Source of the DNA: Actinomycetes bacterium
GTDB lineage: Bacteria > Actinomycetota > Acidimicrobiia > Acidimicrobiales > RAAP-2
Direction of reading: 5' to 3'
DNA length: 33,567 nt
Assembly: GCA_021794655.1 (NCBI GenBank)
Contig: JAJYQJ010000058.1
Location: 1-33,567 of the forward strand
Position numbers and translations under genes: made by a program. This document shows positions 15,736 to 25,029 of this stretch, piece by piece; the stretch's first letter is position 1, and each line of letters starts with the position of its first letter. The notes under the pieces are model-generated. The model searched no databases. It was not told the DNA's origin and was given only the letters and a program-made list of their open reading frames with translations.

Positions 15736-17452
15736 GTTGGCTAAGCCACCCTCTGGTAGTTCGAGTTCGCTACAAGCTGGTCGGTCGTTGGATGACCACA
15801 GTGTTCGCGTGGTGTTCCTCGGAGGTCTCGGCGAAATTGGGAGGAACTGTGCCTCTATCGAGGCAGAAGGCAGGATAGTAGTTATCGACTGCGGGATCAT
15901 GTTTCCCGAGCCCGAGATGCCCGGAGTGGACCTAGTACTTCCCGACTTCTCCTACTTACGGGAGAACGCGGATCGAGTCGATGGAGTCGTGTTGACCCAC
16001 GGGCACGAGGATCATACCGGGGGACTCCCGTATTTGCTTCGCGAAATAGAAGTTCCAATCTATGGATCGAGACTCACGCTGGGACTCGCGCAAAATCGAA
16101 TCCGAGAGGCGGGCCTGTTGGATAGGGCCGAGTTGATTCCGGTGGTCGACGGGGAGAGAAAGAAGATCGGCCCGTTTGAAGTCGAGTTCTTGGCTACGAC
16201 ACATTCGGTTCCGCACGCCTTCGCGTTGGCGTTTCACACTCCGGCCGGGGTGATCTTGCACTCTGGAGACTTCAAACTCGACCTCAATCCTGTAGATGGA
16301 AGGCGGACCGATCTCGCACGGATCGGAGCTCTGGCTCAAGACCCCGGTATTTCGTTGCTCTTGTCGGACTCGACCAACGCGGAAGAACCTGGTTTTACTG
16401 CGTCGGAGTCCTCGGTTGGCAAGGTGCTCAAGAGGGTTTTCGAAGAGAGGGCCGGAAGGCGGGTGATCGTCGCGTGCTTCGCGAGCCACCTTCACAGGGT
16501 CCAACAAGTCATAGACGCCGCGGCGGCGACCGGTAGGCACGTCGCAACACTGGGTAGGTCGATGGGAAACAACGTCTCGTTGGGAGTATCACTAGGGGTC
16601 CTCCAAGTTCCCGAGGGAGTGTTGGTGGATATCGATGAGATCTCGACGATGGACCCCGGCAAGATCTGCGTGGTGTCGACCGGATCTCAAGGTGAGCCGA
16701 TGTCGGCCCTTTCCCTACTCGCCACGGGAGACAACAAGCGATTCCGTGTCGACGCGGATGACGTAATTGTGATCAGCGCTCATCCGATCCCGGGGAACGA
16801 GTGGTCGGTTGGAAGGGTGATCGACGATCTCTACAGACAGGGGGCCGAGGTGATCCATACCGGTTCGGAGGCGGTGCACGTCAGCGGACACGCCTGCCAG
16901 GGTGAGCTGCAGACGTTGATCAGCGTCGCGAAGCCCCGGACGTTCATTCCAGTCCACGGAGAGTTCCGCCATCTAGTCCATCACTGCGACTTGGCGAGGT
17001 CTATGGGCCTCAAGTCAAGTGAGGTTCTCCTGTGTGAAGACGGAGATGCGGTCGTGCTCACAGAAAACGGGTTGATCCGCGATGGGGTAGTGCCGTCTGG
17101 GTACGTGTACGTGGACGGGACGGTCGGGGATATCGGACACGGTGTCTTGCGGGATCGTCGGGTTCTCGCGGCAGAGGGTGTCGTCATGGTCGTCGCGACC
17201 GTCGACATCCACGCGGGGCGAGTCAGCGGGACACCCCAGATTGCGACCAAAGGTTGGGTGTACGCCCCCGAAGCCGAGGAGCTAATCGAAGAGGCTGCCT
17301 CTAGCGTTGCTGACGCTTTGAATAACGCGATGCATGACGGGGCGCGTGACGTAGACGTACTGGCCAGGCACGCCCGCAAGGCGTTGGGGAAGTTCGTCGG
17401 AGACAGAACGAAAAGGCGGCCGATGATCGTTCCGGTGGTCTTGGCGGTCTAG
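15728..17452 (+). CDS. rnj: Ribonuclease J
   Basis: RNase J is a metallo-beta-lactamase-fold ribonuclease with 5'-exo and endo activity in RNA maturation and decay. The beta-lactamase motif HGHEDHTGG, then HSVPHAFALAF, HSGDFKLD, the beta-CASP block (ACFASHLHRVQQ and STGSQGEPMSAL) and the late HVSGHACQGE and IPVHGEFRHL histidines are all present. GTG 15728 overlaps the dapA stop by 8 bases; TTG 15737 is an alternative. The dapA-rnj pairing is widespread in actinobacteria. The total is about 574 residues, normal for the family. Together with pnp this window encodes two central RNA decay enzymes. Confidence 0.95.
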   Translation: MNELAKPPSGSSSSLQAGRSLDDHSVRVVFLGGLGEIGRNCASIEAEGRIVVIDCGIMFPEPEMPGVDLVLPDFSYLRENADRVDGVVLTHGHEDHTGGLPYLLREIEVPIYGSRLTLGLAQNRIREAGLLDRAELIPVVDGERKKIGPFEVEFLATTHSVPHAFALAFHTPAGVILHSGDFKLDLNPVDGRRTDLARIGALAQDPGISLLLSDSTNAEEPGFTASESSVGKVLKRVFEERAGRRVIVACFASHLHRVQQVIDAAAATGRHVATLGRSMGNNVSLGVSLGVLQVPEGVLVDIDEISTMDPGKICVVSTGSQGEPMSALSLLATGDNKRFRVDADDVIVISAHPIPGNEWSVGRVIDDLYRQGAEVIHTGSEAVHVSGHACQGELQTLISVAKPRTFIPVHGEFRHLVHHCDLARSMGLKSSEVLLCEDGDAVVLTENGLIRDGVVPSGYVYVDGTVGDIGHGVLRDRRVLAAEGVVMVVATVDIHAGRVSGTPQIATKGWVYAPEAEELIEEAASSVADALNNAMHDGARDVDVLARHARKALGKFVGDRTKRRPMIVPVVLAV

Positions 17453-17502
17453 TGCCTAGGCGCAGCTACGGCGGGGTCCGCCCTGCTCGGCGCCGCTGAA
17501 GG

Positions 17503-17517
17503 TAGCCTAGTAGTACC
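17503..17517 (+). promoter_or_regulatory. -10-like TAGCCT before ftsK
   Basis: TAGCCT (17503-17508) ends 9 bases before GTG 17518, the same geometry as at dapA. A small GC hairpin, GGCGG-GGT-CCGCC at about 17470-17482, lies just upstream and may end rnj transcription. Confidence 0.38.
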
Positions 17518-20187
17518 GTGGTGACGACCAAACGCTCAGAACCGTCAGCTCGCTTGAAGTCGCGCTCCGCGCCCAAACGCGGGGGTTCTTCCAAGCCGGG
17601 TTCGAATCGCCCACAAAAAAGCGCTAAGAACTCCGCTCGGAGACACGTTACCCAGGGAGATCTGGAGCCTGAAGCGGACGCTCGAGGACTGTTCAGTGAG
17701 CGAAACGCTGACGTGTTGGCTATTGGGCTCGTCGCGGTCGGCATCCTTTTAGCGTTGGCGATGTATGGCTTGGGTGCGGGGTCGTTGGGGAGGGATGTAG
17801 ACGGGATCCTCGCCGACGCTATCGGATGGATCCGATTCATCCTGCCGGTAGGGTCTGTTGGCGCCGGCGTGATGGTGATCGTGCGCCGCTACCGCCCAGA
17901 TCCGACGCGGGTCGTCTTTGGCGCCTTACTCGGGCTCGTATCCCTTGCAGGACTTGCGACGCTCGCCGCAGGTATCGGTGGTGTGACGACCAAGAGCTCC
18001 CGCCTGAGAGTAGGGGGAGGGTGGGCCGGGTTTGTGGTCGCTAAACCCCTGGAGATGGGTCTTGGCACCGCTGGTGCGGTCGTCGTGTTAGCTGCGATTG
18101 CGGCGATTGCGGTTGTCATCTCGACTGGCGTGTCGCTTCGTTCGTGTGCGACGGGGGCATCGAAGGCAGTCAGCGGGAGCGCGCGGTGGATAAAGAGCAG
18201 CTGGGAGAGAGCGCAGAGGTCCGATCGCTCCTCGTCGAGTACCGAAAGTACTTCGGCCCCACACCTCTTCGATCAGGAGCTCTTGGGCACCGGCGGTGAC
18301 CTCAAAGATCGCGTTATTAGTTCCGATACTCCATCACCCAAGGAGTCGGGCTCCTCGCCCGACCCTTTGGCAGATGTAGACGAGACCTCTGTCACAGATT
18401 CGACCGGAGGCCTTGGGGGAGAAAGCTCGGGAAGCGATGAGTTGGTCGATATCCATCGTGCGATTGGATCGAGACCGTTGGACCCGGCGGCCGGCGAGCG
18501 GGAGTGGAGGTTACCTCCGATCTCGCTGCTTCGCCGATCTGCGGAGCGCCCCCACGACGCAGGGGAGATTGACGGGGCAGGTGAGGCTCTCGTCAGGGCT
18601 CTTGGCACCCACGGTGTGGAGACCAAGTTGGTCGGTTGGACCGCTGGACCTACCGTGACCCGCTTCGAGTTGGAGCTGGGTGCGGGTGTGAAGGTGTCGC
18701 GCGTGACGAGCCTTTCAAAAGATATTGCCTACGCGATGGCGTCGCCGGACGTGAGAATCCTCGCGCCGATCCCAGGCAAGTCGGCGATCGGGGTCGAAGT
18801 ACCCAACCAGACGCGCCAGCTCGTCTCCTTGGGAGATATTCTCGTGTCGAGTGAGGCCGCTGAGGCGTCACATCCCCTCGAAGTTGCTTTGGGTCGGGGC
18901 ATCTCTGGCAAACCGGTGATGATGAATCTTTCCCAGATGCCCCACGTACTCATTAGCGGTGCAACCGGAGCAGGGAAGTCTTCGTGCATCAACTCTTTGA
19001 TCACTACTATCCTCATGCGAGCCACCCCCGAGGAAGTCAGGTTGATCCTGGTCGATCCCAAGCGTGTCGAGCTCAGCCAGTACAACGGCCTTCCACACCT
19101 CTTGACCGCGGTCGTCGTCGATCCAAAGCAAGCGGCGAACGCGTTGTCGTGGGCGGTAAAGGAGATGGAGCGCCGTTACGATCTCTTGGCCAAGTACGGC
19201 GTCCGTGACATCACCGGCTTCAATGAAGGAGTCGACCGTGGCGATATCGTGGCGCCAGAGTCTCAGTCGATTAAGGCCCGAGCTGAAGCGGTTGCACGCA
19301 GTGCGTCAAAAAAAGCGCAGAGTGCAACCGCGGACTCGATCGTGTCGACGACGGTAGGCGCCGCAGAAATAGAGCGTAGCGAGGGTGACTCCAACGAAGA
19401 CCGACCGAGCTCTTTGGACCCACCAACAGAGGTCGTTGATGTCGAGTTGGATGTCGACGGGGAGTCTGCGGGCGAGCCGGGGGAGGCAGAAGAGGAAGAG
19501 GGGGCGGCGGAGATCAAGAAGCTTCCTTTCATCTTGGTAATTGTTGACGAGTTGAACGATCTCATGATGGTCGCCGCAAGAGACGTCGAAGAGTCGGTGG
19601 TCAGGATCGCCCAGATGGCGAGGGCGGTTGGAATACACCTGGTGATTGCCACCCAGCGACCTTCCGTGGACGTGATAACCGGGGTAATCAAGGCCAACAT
19701 TCCAAGCCGTATGGCGTTCTCCGTGTCGTCGCTGGCCGATAGCAGGGTCATACTGGATCAACCAGGAGCAGAGCGCCTCATCGGAAAAGGGGACATGCTG
19801 GTGATGACTGCATCGTCGAGCATCCCGAGGCGTCTGCAGGCGCCGTGGGTGTCAGAAGAAGAGGTCCGATCGGTAGTGGCGTACTGGAAACGCCAAGGTG
19901 GTACCAGCGAAGAAGCGGTCGGCATATCATCAGCGTATGATTCCCGAGAGGAGTTGGAAAACGGCGGCGACGACGAGCTACTGGCGGCGGCGATGGACCT
20001 AGTTGTAAAGGCTCAGATTGGCTCAACGTCGATGTTGCAGAGAAAACTTCGTGTCGGGTTCGCGAGAGCCGGGAGGATAATGGACTTGCTGGAGCGAAAA
20101 GGAGTTGTTGGACCTGCACAGGGCTCAAAGGCGCGAGCGGTGTTGATGACCCAAGAGGAGCTTGAGTCACTCGTCAAGAGTGACTGA
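17518..20187 (+). CDS. ftsK: DNA translocase FtsK/SpoIIIE with acidic insertion in the motor domain
   Basis: FtsK pumps chromosomal DNA through the division septum. The 889-residue protein has a basic N-terminal tail, about four membrane segments (residues about 64-205), a Ser/Asp/Glu-rich linker, then the motor. Walker A is GATGAGKS (near 481) and Walker B is FILVIVDELNDLMM (near 672), where the usual form is DELADLMM. ATQRPSVDVITG follows. A C-terminal winged-helix gamma domain (STSMLQRKLRVGFARAGRIMDLLE) ends the protein. Between GFNEGVDRGDIVAPE and LPFILVIVDEL lies a stretch of about 85 residues rich in Ser, Asp and Glu, far longer than the roughly 20 residues normal here. GTG 17518 is the start; no Shine-Dalgarno is seen. 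Confidence 0.95.
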   Translation: MVTTKRSEPSARLKSRSAPKRGGSSKPGSNRPQKSAKNSARRHVTQGDLEPEADARGLFSERNADVLAIGLVAVGILLALAMYGLGAGSLGRDVDGILADAIGWIRFILPVGSVGAGVMVIVRRYRPDPTRVVFGALLGLVSLAGLATLAAGIGGVTTKSSRLRVGGGWAGFVVAKPLEMGLGTAGAVVVLAAIAAIAVVISTGVSLRSCATGASKAVSGSARWIKSSWERAQRSDRSSSSTESTSAPHLFDQELLGTGGDLKDRVISSDTPSPKESGSSPDPLADVDETSVTDSTGGLGGESSGSDELVDIHRAIGSRPLDPAAGEREWRLPPISLLRRSAERPHDAGEIDGAGEALVRALGTHGVETKLVGWTAGPTVTRFELELGAGVKVSRVTSLSKDIAYAMASPDVRILAPIPGKSAIGVEVPNQTRQLVSLGDILVSSEAAEASHPLEVALGRGISGKPVMMNLSQMPHVLISGATGAGKSSCINSLITTILMRATPEEVRLILVDPKRVELSQYNGLPHLLTAVVVDPKQAANALSWAVKEMERRYDLLAKYGVRDITGFNEGVDRGDIVAPESQSIKARAEAVARSASKKAQSATADSIVSTTVGAAEIERSEGDSNEDRPSSLDPPTEVVDVELDVDGESAGEPGEAEEEEGAAEIKKLPFILVIVDELNDLMMVAARDVEESVVRIAQMARAVGIHLVIATQRPSVDVITGVIKANIPSRMAFSVSSLADSRVILDQPGAERLIGKGDMLVMTASSSIPRRLQAPWVSEEEVRSVVAYWKRQGGTSEEAVGISSAYDSREELENGGDDELLAAAMDLVVKAQIGSTSMLQRKLRVGFARAGRIMDLLERKGVVGPAQGSKARAVLMTQEELESLVKSD

Positions 20188-20195
20188 TTCTAGCT

Positions 20196-21527
20196 GTGGA
20201 TCTCGAGTCAGAACTTGGCGAGTCTAGTGACGTCGATACAGCGGCGTCGCTCACTCGCGCTGAGTTGTTGGCGCGGAACAAGGCCACTCAGACTCGAGCG
20301 GCTCCTCTAAGAAGCGGCAAGGGGATCACTCGTGGTCTTATAGCACTCGTGGTGCTCGCGGTCGTGTTAGCCGCGGTCGCATACGTGAACGCTCACCTCT
20401 CGGCCCCGCCGGCACGCTCGTCGTTGAGCTTGGCAACTAAGTTGGATCCTACAGAGACGATCCCTGGGAGCATCCAGTCACTTTCCTGGCCGACGACCGG
20501 CGAAGCCGCAGTGTCGGTTCCTGCCGTTGGCTTCGAGGCGAACTCCCCGGCCAGTAGTGTCGTTCCAATCGCGAGCTTGACCAAGATCATGACCGCGTAC
20601 GTGATCTTGACGGATCACCCGCTTGGTGCAGGACAGGATGGGCCAAGTGTGACGATCACCCCGGCGGATGTGACCGCCTACGACACCGACGTTGGTCTAG
20701 ATGAGTCAAGCGTCGTCGTCGCTGCGGGCGAGAAGTTGACCGAGCGCCAGCTCCTCGAAGGTCTCCTGGTCCATTCGGCGAACAACTTCGCGGACATCTT
20801 GGCCACCTGGGACGCAGGGAGCCTTCCCTCGTTTGTGGCGAAGATGAACGCGACGGCTCAACACCTGTCGATGAACTCTACCCACTACGCGGATGCGAGT
20901 GGTTTTTCATCCCTTTCGGTCTCGACTCCGCTAGACGTCCTCAAGGTCGCGGCGGCAGCTCTATCGATTCCTACGTTCGCTCAGACTGTAAAGATGTCGA
21001 GCGTCAGTCTTCCGGTATCTGGGGTTGTCGGCACCTATACGCCCATGCTGGGTCTACCCGGGGTGGTCGGGGTGAAATCGGGCTATACGATACCGGCGGG
21101 CGGCTGCGATGTTCTGGCTTTGTCTCGCCAGATCAACGGCGCCGACGTCGTTGCGTTGGCAGCAGTCACCGGTCAGACAGGCGTAGGGGTGTTGAATCAA
21201 GCTGGTGGTTCCGCTCTCGCGCTCGCTACTCACGCAGTCGATGCGGTTACAACTGACCCAGTTGTCCAACCCGGGATGCGGGTCGCAACTGTCAGTTTTG
21301 GAGGTAAAACAGTCGAAGTCGTGACCTCACAGTCCGCGTCGCTCTATGTCGCGCCAGGAAGTGACGTCGAGGAAAACCTCAAGTTGCTCCCTGCCCCTCG
21401 CTCTGGTTCGCGAGCAGGTGTGCCAGTCGGGGAGATGACGGTGTCGTGCGGGACTCAAAGAAGAGTGGTTGTGGTTCATACTGACGGGAACCTCCCTGCA
21501 GAACCACTCATCCAGCGCCTATTGTGA
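20196..21527 (+). CDS. D-alanyl-D-alanine carboxypeptidase, S11 family (DacC/PBP5-like)
   Basis: This serine peptidase trims the terminal D-Ala of peptidoglycan stem peptides outside the membrane. The three active-site motifs are S127-x-x-K130 (SLTK), S194-x-N196 (SANN) and K294-S-G (KSG in place of the common KTG). A membrane anchor lies at residues about 47-63 after a cytoplasmic N-terminal tail, so it is a type II anchored enzyme rather than one with a cleaved signal and C-terminal amphipathic anchor. The start is a GTG 8 bases after the ftsK stop. The position between ftsK and thrB links division and wall growth genes. Confidence 0.88.
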   Translation: MDLESELGESSDVDTAASLTRAELLARNKATQTRAAPLRSGKGITRGLIALVVLAVVLAAVAYVNAHLSAPPARSSLSLATKLDPTETIPGSIQSLSWPTTGEAAVSVPAVGFEANSPASSVVPIASLTKIMTAYVILTDHPLGAGQDGPSVTITPADVTAYDTDVGLDESSVVVAAGEKLTERQLLEGLLVHSANNFADILATWDAGSLPSFVAKMNATAQHLSMNSTHYADASGFSSLSVSTPLDVLKVAAAALSIPTFAQTVKMSSVSLPVSGVVGTYTPMLGLPGVVGVKSGYTIPAGGCDVLALSRQINGADVVALAAVTGQTGVGVLNQAGGSALALATHAVDAVTTDPVVQPGMRVATVSFGGKTVEVVTSQSASLYVAPGSDVEENLKLLPAPRSGSRAGVPVGEMTVSCGTQRRVVVVHTDGNLPAEPLIQRLL

Positions 21528-21531
21528 ACCT

Positions 21532-22419
21532 ATGCGTGCGAGAGCCCCGGCGTCAGCTGCAAACCTCGGGCCGGGATTTGACGTCTTGGCACTTGCCCTC
21601 GACTTGTACGTCGAAGTCGAAGTCGAGTCAGCTCCCCGGCTGACGGTCGTAAGTGAGGGAGAAGGTGCAGGGCTCTTTGATGACGCAAGTCACCTCGCCG
21701 CCCGAGTGGCAATGGACGTAGCCGGACACGATCGTCTGGCAATCACCGTCAGATCCGAGATACCAGTCGCACGTGGGCTTGGATCTTCGGCAGCCCTCGC
21801 GGTAGCCGCGGCGGCAGCGGCCGGCTCGCCTGACCCGCTTGCGGTCGCGGCGAGAGTCGACGGGCACCCGGAGAACGCGGCGGCGAGCGTCTTGGGGGGA
21901 CTCGTCGTGGCGACTTCCATTCGAGGATCGGTGAGGGCGCTCAAGATGGGGTTGGATCCGGACCTCGAGTTTGTGGTCGTTGTTCCAGACCGCGCACTTG
22001 CGACGGCTAAGGCGAGGCGTGCGCTACCAGCGGAGGTGAGTAGGGAAGACGCGACGTTCAATCTAGGGCGACTGGGCCTACTTCTCGGTGGCCTCGCCGA
22101 TCGCAGGGTCCTCACTCGTGAGGCCGCCGAAGACCGCCTCCACCAAGACTACCGTTCTCCACTGTTTCCCGAGGCTCCCCAGATTCTAAGCGCGCTCCAC
22201 GCTGGTGGATCTCTCGCAGCGTGCTGGTCCGGAGCCGGGCCGAGCCTGCTCGCGATCTGCGATGTGCGAGACTCTACGTCGGTAGAGGAGGCAGCGAGGG
22301 CTGCGCTTCACTCGACTGGTGTTCCCGGGCGAGTCATGAGGCTTCACCCAGACAGTCGCGGTCTCGTCACAGGAGAGGCGGCGTCGATGCCTGTTAACGG
22401 TCGTCGAAGGGGATCTTGA
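21532..22419 (+). CDS. thrB: Homoserine kinase
   Basis: ThrB phosphorylates homoserine in threonine synthesis and belongs to the GHMP kinase superfamily. Motif 1 is SAANLGPGFDVLALAL near residue 8, the ATP-binding motif is PVARGLGSSAALA near residue 80, and the C-terminal GHMP motif is WSGAGPSLLAI. From ATG 21532 the length is 295 residues, normal for the family. The gene starts 4 bases after the carboxypeptidase stop. TATTGT (21520-21525) lies 6 bases before the ATG, so an internal leaderless transcript is possible. A 21-residue upstream extension is open but non-conserved. Confidence 0.94.
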   Translation: MRARAPASAANLGPGFDVLALALDLYVEVEVESAPRLTVVSEGEGAGLFDDASHLAARVAMDVAGHDRLAITVRSEIPVARGLGSSAALAVAAAAAAGSPDPLAVAARVDGHPENAAASVLGGLVVATSIRGSVRALKMGLDPDLEFVVVVPDRALATAKARRALPAEVSREDATFNLGRLGLLLGGLADRRVLTREAAEDRLHQDYRSPLFPEAPQILSALHAGGSLAACWSGAGPSLLAICDVRDSTSVEEAARAALHSTGVPGRVMRLHPDSRGLVTGEAASMPVNGRRRGS

Positions 22420-22424
22420 GTTAT

Positions 22425-23819
22425 ATGGGCAACGTTAAGAAGTTTACGATACGGACGTTTGGATGCCAGATGAACGAGCACGACTCGGAGAAGCTGGCGG
22501 GAATCTTGGTTGACGACGGCTTAGTGCAGACCGCAGAGGTCGAGGACGCGGACGTCGTCATCTTGAATACGTGTTGTATCAGAGAAAACGCAGACAACAA
22601 GCTCTACGGACACCTTGGCCACCTCAAGTCCCTTCAAGACAAACGGCCTGGTCTTCAGATAGCGGTATGTGGTTGTCTCGCCCAGCGTGATCGAGAGAAG
22701 CTGTTGGAAAAAGCCGGTCATGTCAACGTGGTATTTGGTACTCAGAACTTGAAAAGCGCACCGCGCCTGCTCAGGCGAGCTGACAAAGAAGGCAGTGTTG
22801 TCGAAGTTGTCGATCAGCGCGACCCCGGCATGGACCTTGGGGACCTTCCAGAGTCGCTGTCGGCCGTCAGGGAACACGCACACGCGGCGTGGGTCACAAT
22901 CCAAGAGGGTTGCAACAACTCGTGTGCTTTTTGCATCGTCCCCACCGTGCGGGGGCGAGAGGTGAGCCGTCCGATGGCAGAGATCGTCTCAGAAGTGGAG
23001 CATCTCGTTGGAAACGGCGTAGTAGAGGTAACGTTGCTCGGACAAAACGTCAACTCCTACGGCCGAGACATAACAGGTCGGCGCCCACTCTTCTCCGAGC
23101 TGTTGAAGGAGGTGGGCTCAGTTCCGGGCCTGGAACGGGTCCGCTTCACCAGCCCGCATCCAAAGGACCTTCGGCCCGAGACGATAGAGGCAATGGCCAC
23201 AACCAACGCAGTCTGTGAGCACCTCCACCTTCCGCTCCAGTCAGGGAGTGACCGGGTGCTGTCCCTCATGAGACGCGGGTACAGCGCAGAGCGCTATCTG
23301 GACAAGCTCGCGACTGCCCGGGCGTCTATCGGCGACCTGGCCGTGACGACCGACATCATCGTAGGTTTCCCCGGGGAGACAGAGGATGACTTCGAACGCA
23401 CTTTGGAAGTGGCGGCTGAGGCCGCCTACGACAGTGCTTACACGTTCATATTCTCCGCCCGCGCCGGGACCCGAGCGGCCGCGATGGAAGACGTTTTCGT
23501 TCCCGACGACGTGATCGCCGACCGTTTCGAAAGGCTTAGATCGGTCGTAGAGCGCTCCGCTCTGCTCCGTCACGAAAGTAGGATTGGCGTGACGGAAAAC
23601 GTACTGGTCGAAGGTGTCAGCAAGCGTGATCGTTCACGGATGTCAGGACGCACGCGACAGGGAAAGCTCGTGCACTTTAACTCCGCAGGCCCGATCCCCG
23701 CAGGAACCTTTGCCGACGTATTGGTCGAGAGTGCCGCACCCCACCACCTAAGTGGGGTGTTGCAGCGAGTGACCGCCGCCCCGGTCACGAGAACTCGAAT
23801 CAAGGTTGTCGCCGGCTGA
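22425..23819 (+). CDS. miaB: tRNA-2-methylthio-N6-(dimethylallyl)adenosine synthase
   Basis: MiaB is a radical-SAM methylthiotransferase that acts on position A37 of tRNA after MiaA. The N-terminal UPF0004 domain has TFGCQMN, NTCCIREN and CGCLAQR cysteines. The radical SAM cluster motif is CNNSCAFC. LLGQNVNSYG and a C-terminal TRAM domain (GVTENVLVEGVSKRD...) follow. AAGGGGA at 22407-22413 is a Shine-Dalgarno for ATG 22425. TTG 22416, which overlaps the thrB stop as TTGA, is an alternative start adding three residues. It lies directly before miaA, its pathway partner. Confidence 0.96.
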   Translation: MGNVKKFTIRTFGCQMNEHDSEKLAGILVDDGLVQTAEVEDADVVILNTCCIRENADNKLYGHLGHLKSLQDKRPGLQIAVCGCLAQRDREKLLEKAGHVNVVFGTQNLKSAPRLLRRADKEGSVVEVVDQRDPGMDLGDLPESLSAVREHAHAAWVTIQEGCNNSCAFCIVPTVRGREVSRPMAEIVSEVEHLVGNGVVEVTLLGQNVNSYGRDITGRRPLFSELLKEVGSVPGLERVRFTSPHPKDLRPETIEAMATTNAVCEHLHLPLQSGSDRVLSLMRRGYSAERYLDKLATARASIGDLAVTTDIIVGFPGETEDDFERTLEVAAEAAYDSAYTFIFSARAGTRAAAMEDVFVPDDVIADRFERLRSVVERSALLRHESRIGVTENVLVEGVSKRDRSRMSGRTRQGKLVHFNSAGPIPAGTFADVLVESAAPHHLSGVLQRVTAAPVTRTRIKVVAG

Positions 23820-23836
23820 ACACCGGTGTGTTCAGC
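23815..23836 (+). other. Perfect 8-bp inverted repeat at the miaB-miaA joint
   Basis: GCTGAACA (23815-23822) and TGTTCAGC (23829-23836) are perfectly complementary around CCGGTG, spanning the miaB stop codon. It is 40 bases before miaA. It could be a weak terminator, an RNA processing site or a protein-binding site. Confidence 0.5.
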
Positions 23837-23875
23837 TATACGGGTGTCCACGTGGATCGAGACGGGCGACCGAGG

Positions 23876-24823
23876 ATGACGTCGATAAGCTCGAATCCGC
23901 CGGCAGTCGTTCTCTTGGGCACGACTGCGTCAGGTAAGTCTGAGTTAGCTCTAAGTCTCGCAAAGAAGAGGGGCGACGTCGAGATAGTGTCTGCGGACTC
24001 AATGTGTGTCTATAGAGGCATGGACATTGCGACAGCAAAACCGTCGATGGGGGATAGAAGCGATGTCCGACACCACATGGTAGATACGGTGGACCCTTGC
24101 GAGGACTACTCGGTGGCGCGCTATCAAGAAGACGCCTTCGAGGCGATCAGGGACGTCACCGCACGAGGGAGAGTCCCGTTGGTGGTGGGTGGAACCGGCC
24201 TTTACTACAGAGCACTCGTTGATTCGTTGGAGGTGCCCGGAGTTTGGCCCGAAATCAGGAGAGCCTTGGAGGCGATCGCAGCGCGGCCGGGTGGGCTAAA
24301 GCAGATCCATGCGATGCTTGTGTCGCTCGACCCACTCGCGGCGTCCAGGGTCGAAGGGTCCAATCAAAGGAGAGTCGTAAGAGCCCTGGAAGTAACCCTT
24401 GGATCCGGACGACGTTTTTCCTCGTTTGGACCGGGCCTTGAGCACTACCCGAGCACGCCCCATCACCTCATCGGTATTTCATTTGACGCGGCGCAGGTGG
24501 ATCTCCGTATTCAAGAGAGGTTCTCGTCCTGGATGGAGTCGGGACTTCTCGACGAGGTGGCGTCTCTCTTGAAGAGCCCAAACGGTGTGTCGAGAACGGC
24601 GCGTCAGGCGCTCGGATATCGCGAGATAATCGAGCATCTGGAGGAGTCGACGCCGCTTGCGACCGCCGTCGAGACAGCAATTCGGCGGACGCGGGCCCTT
24701 GCGCGACGCCAGTGGAAGTGGTTTCGTAGGGATCCAAGGATCCAGTGGACGCCTGGAGGACCGCCAACCGAGGCCGCCTTGAACACTGCTTTGGACAGAC
24801 TCCTCGTTGTCCGCAGCCGATAG
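23876..24823 (+). CDS. miaA: tRNA dimethylallyltransferase
   Basis: MiaA transfers dimethylallyl from DMAPP to the N6 of A37 in tRNAs reading UNN codons. The P-loop GTTASGKS begins 14 residues after the start. SADSMCVYRGMDIATAKPS, HHMVDTVDPCEDYSVARY and VVGGTGLYYRALVD are hallmark blocks, and QRRVVRALEV and QALGYREI occur later. From ATG 23876 the length is 315 residues. An in-frame start at 23828 would add 16 residues overlapping the inverted repeat and is less likely. Its product is the substrate of MiaB encoded immediately upstream. Confidence 0.95.
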   Translation: MTSISSNPPAVVLLGTTASGKSELALSLAKKRGDVEIVSADSMCVYRGMDIATAKPSMGDRSDVRHHMVDTVDPCEDYSVARYQEDAFEAIRDVTARGRVPLVVGGTGLYYRALVDSLEVPGVWPEIRRALEAIAARPGGLKQIHAMLVSLDPLAASRVEGSNQRRVVRALEVTLGSGRRFSSFGPGLEHYPSTPHHLIGISFDAAQVDLRIQERFSSWMESGLLDEVASLLKSPNGVSRTARQALGYREIIEHLEESTPLATAVETAIRRTRALARRQWKWFRRDPRIQWTPGGPPTEAALNTALDRLLVVRSR

Positions 24824-25029
24824 GGGTCTTGGACTCGCCCAGCTATGATTTGCCGCGGTCGCCCAGTGTCACTTGCCACCCAGCCGCTCCGGCTTGTGGC
24901 TACTGAACTCAGAGGGACGGTCCATCGTTTTATTCATGAGTGCACGTTCGATTGTGTTGTGTTAGCGTATTGGAGAAGTTGAGTTTGGTCTCCTCGCAGC
25001 CTTGTGAGGTGATAGTTAGAGAGGGATGT
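24824..25029 (+). other. Intergenic gap before the GH43-like gene
   Basis: I see no convincing gene here. The frame of the following protein is open back to a GTG at 24940, but the added sequence is Cys- and Val-rich without a signal-peptide shape. A -10/-35 pair cannot be assigned with confidence. Confidence 0.4.
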
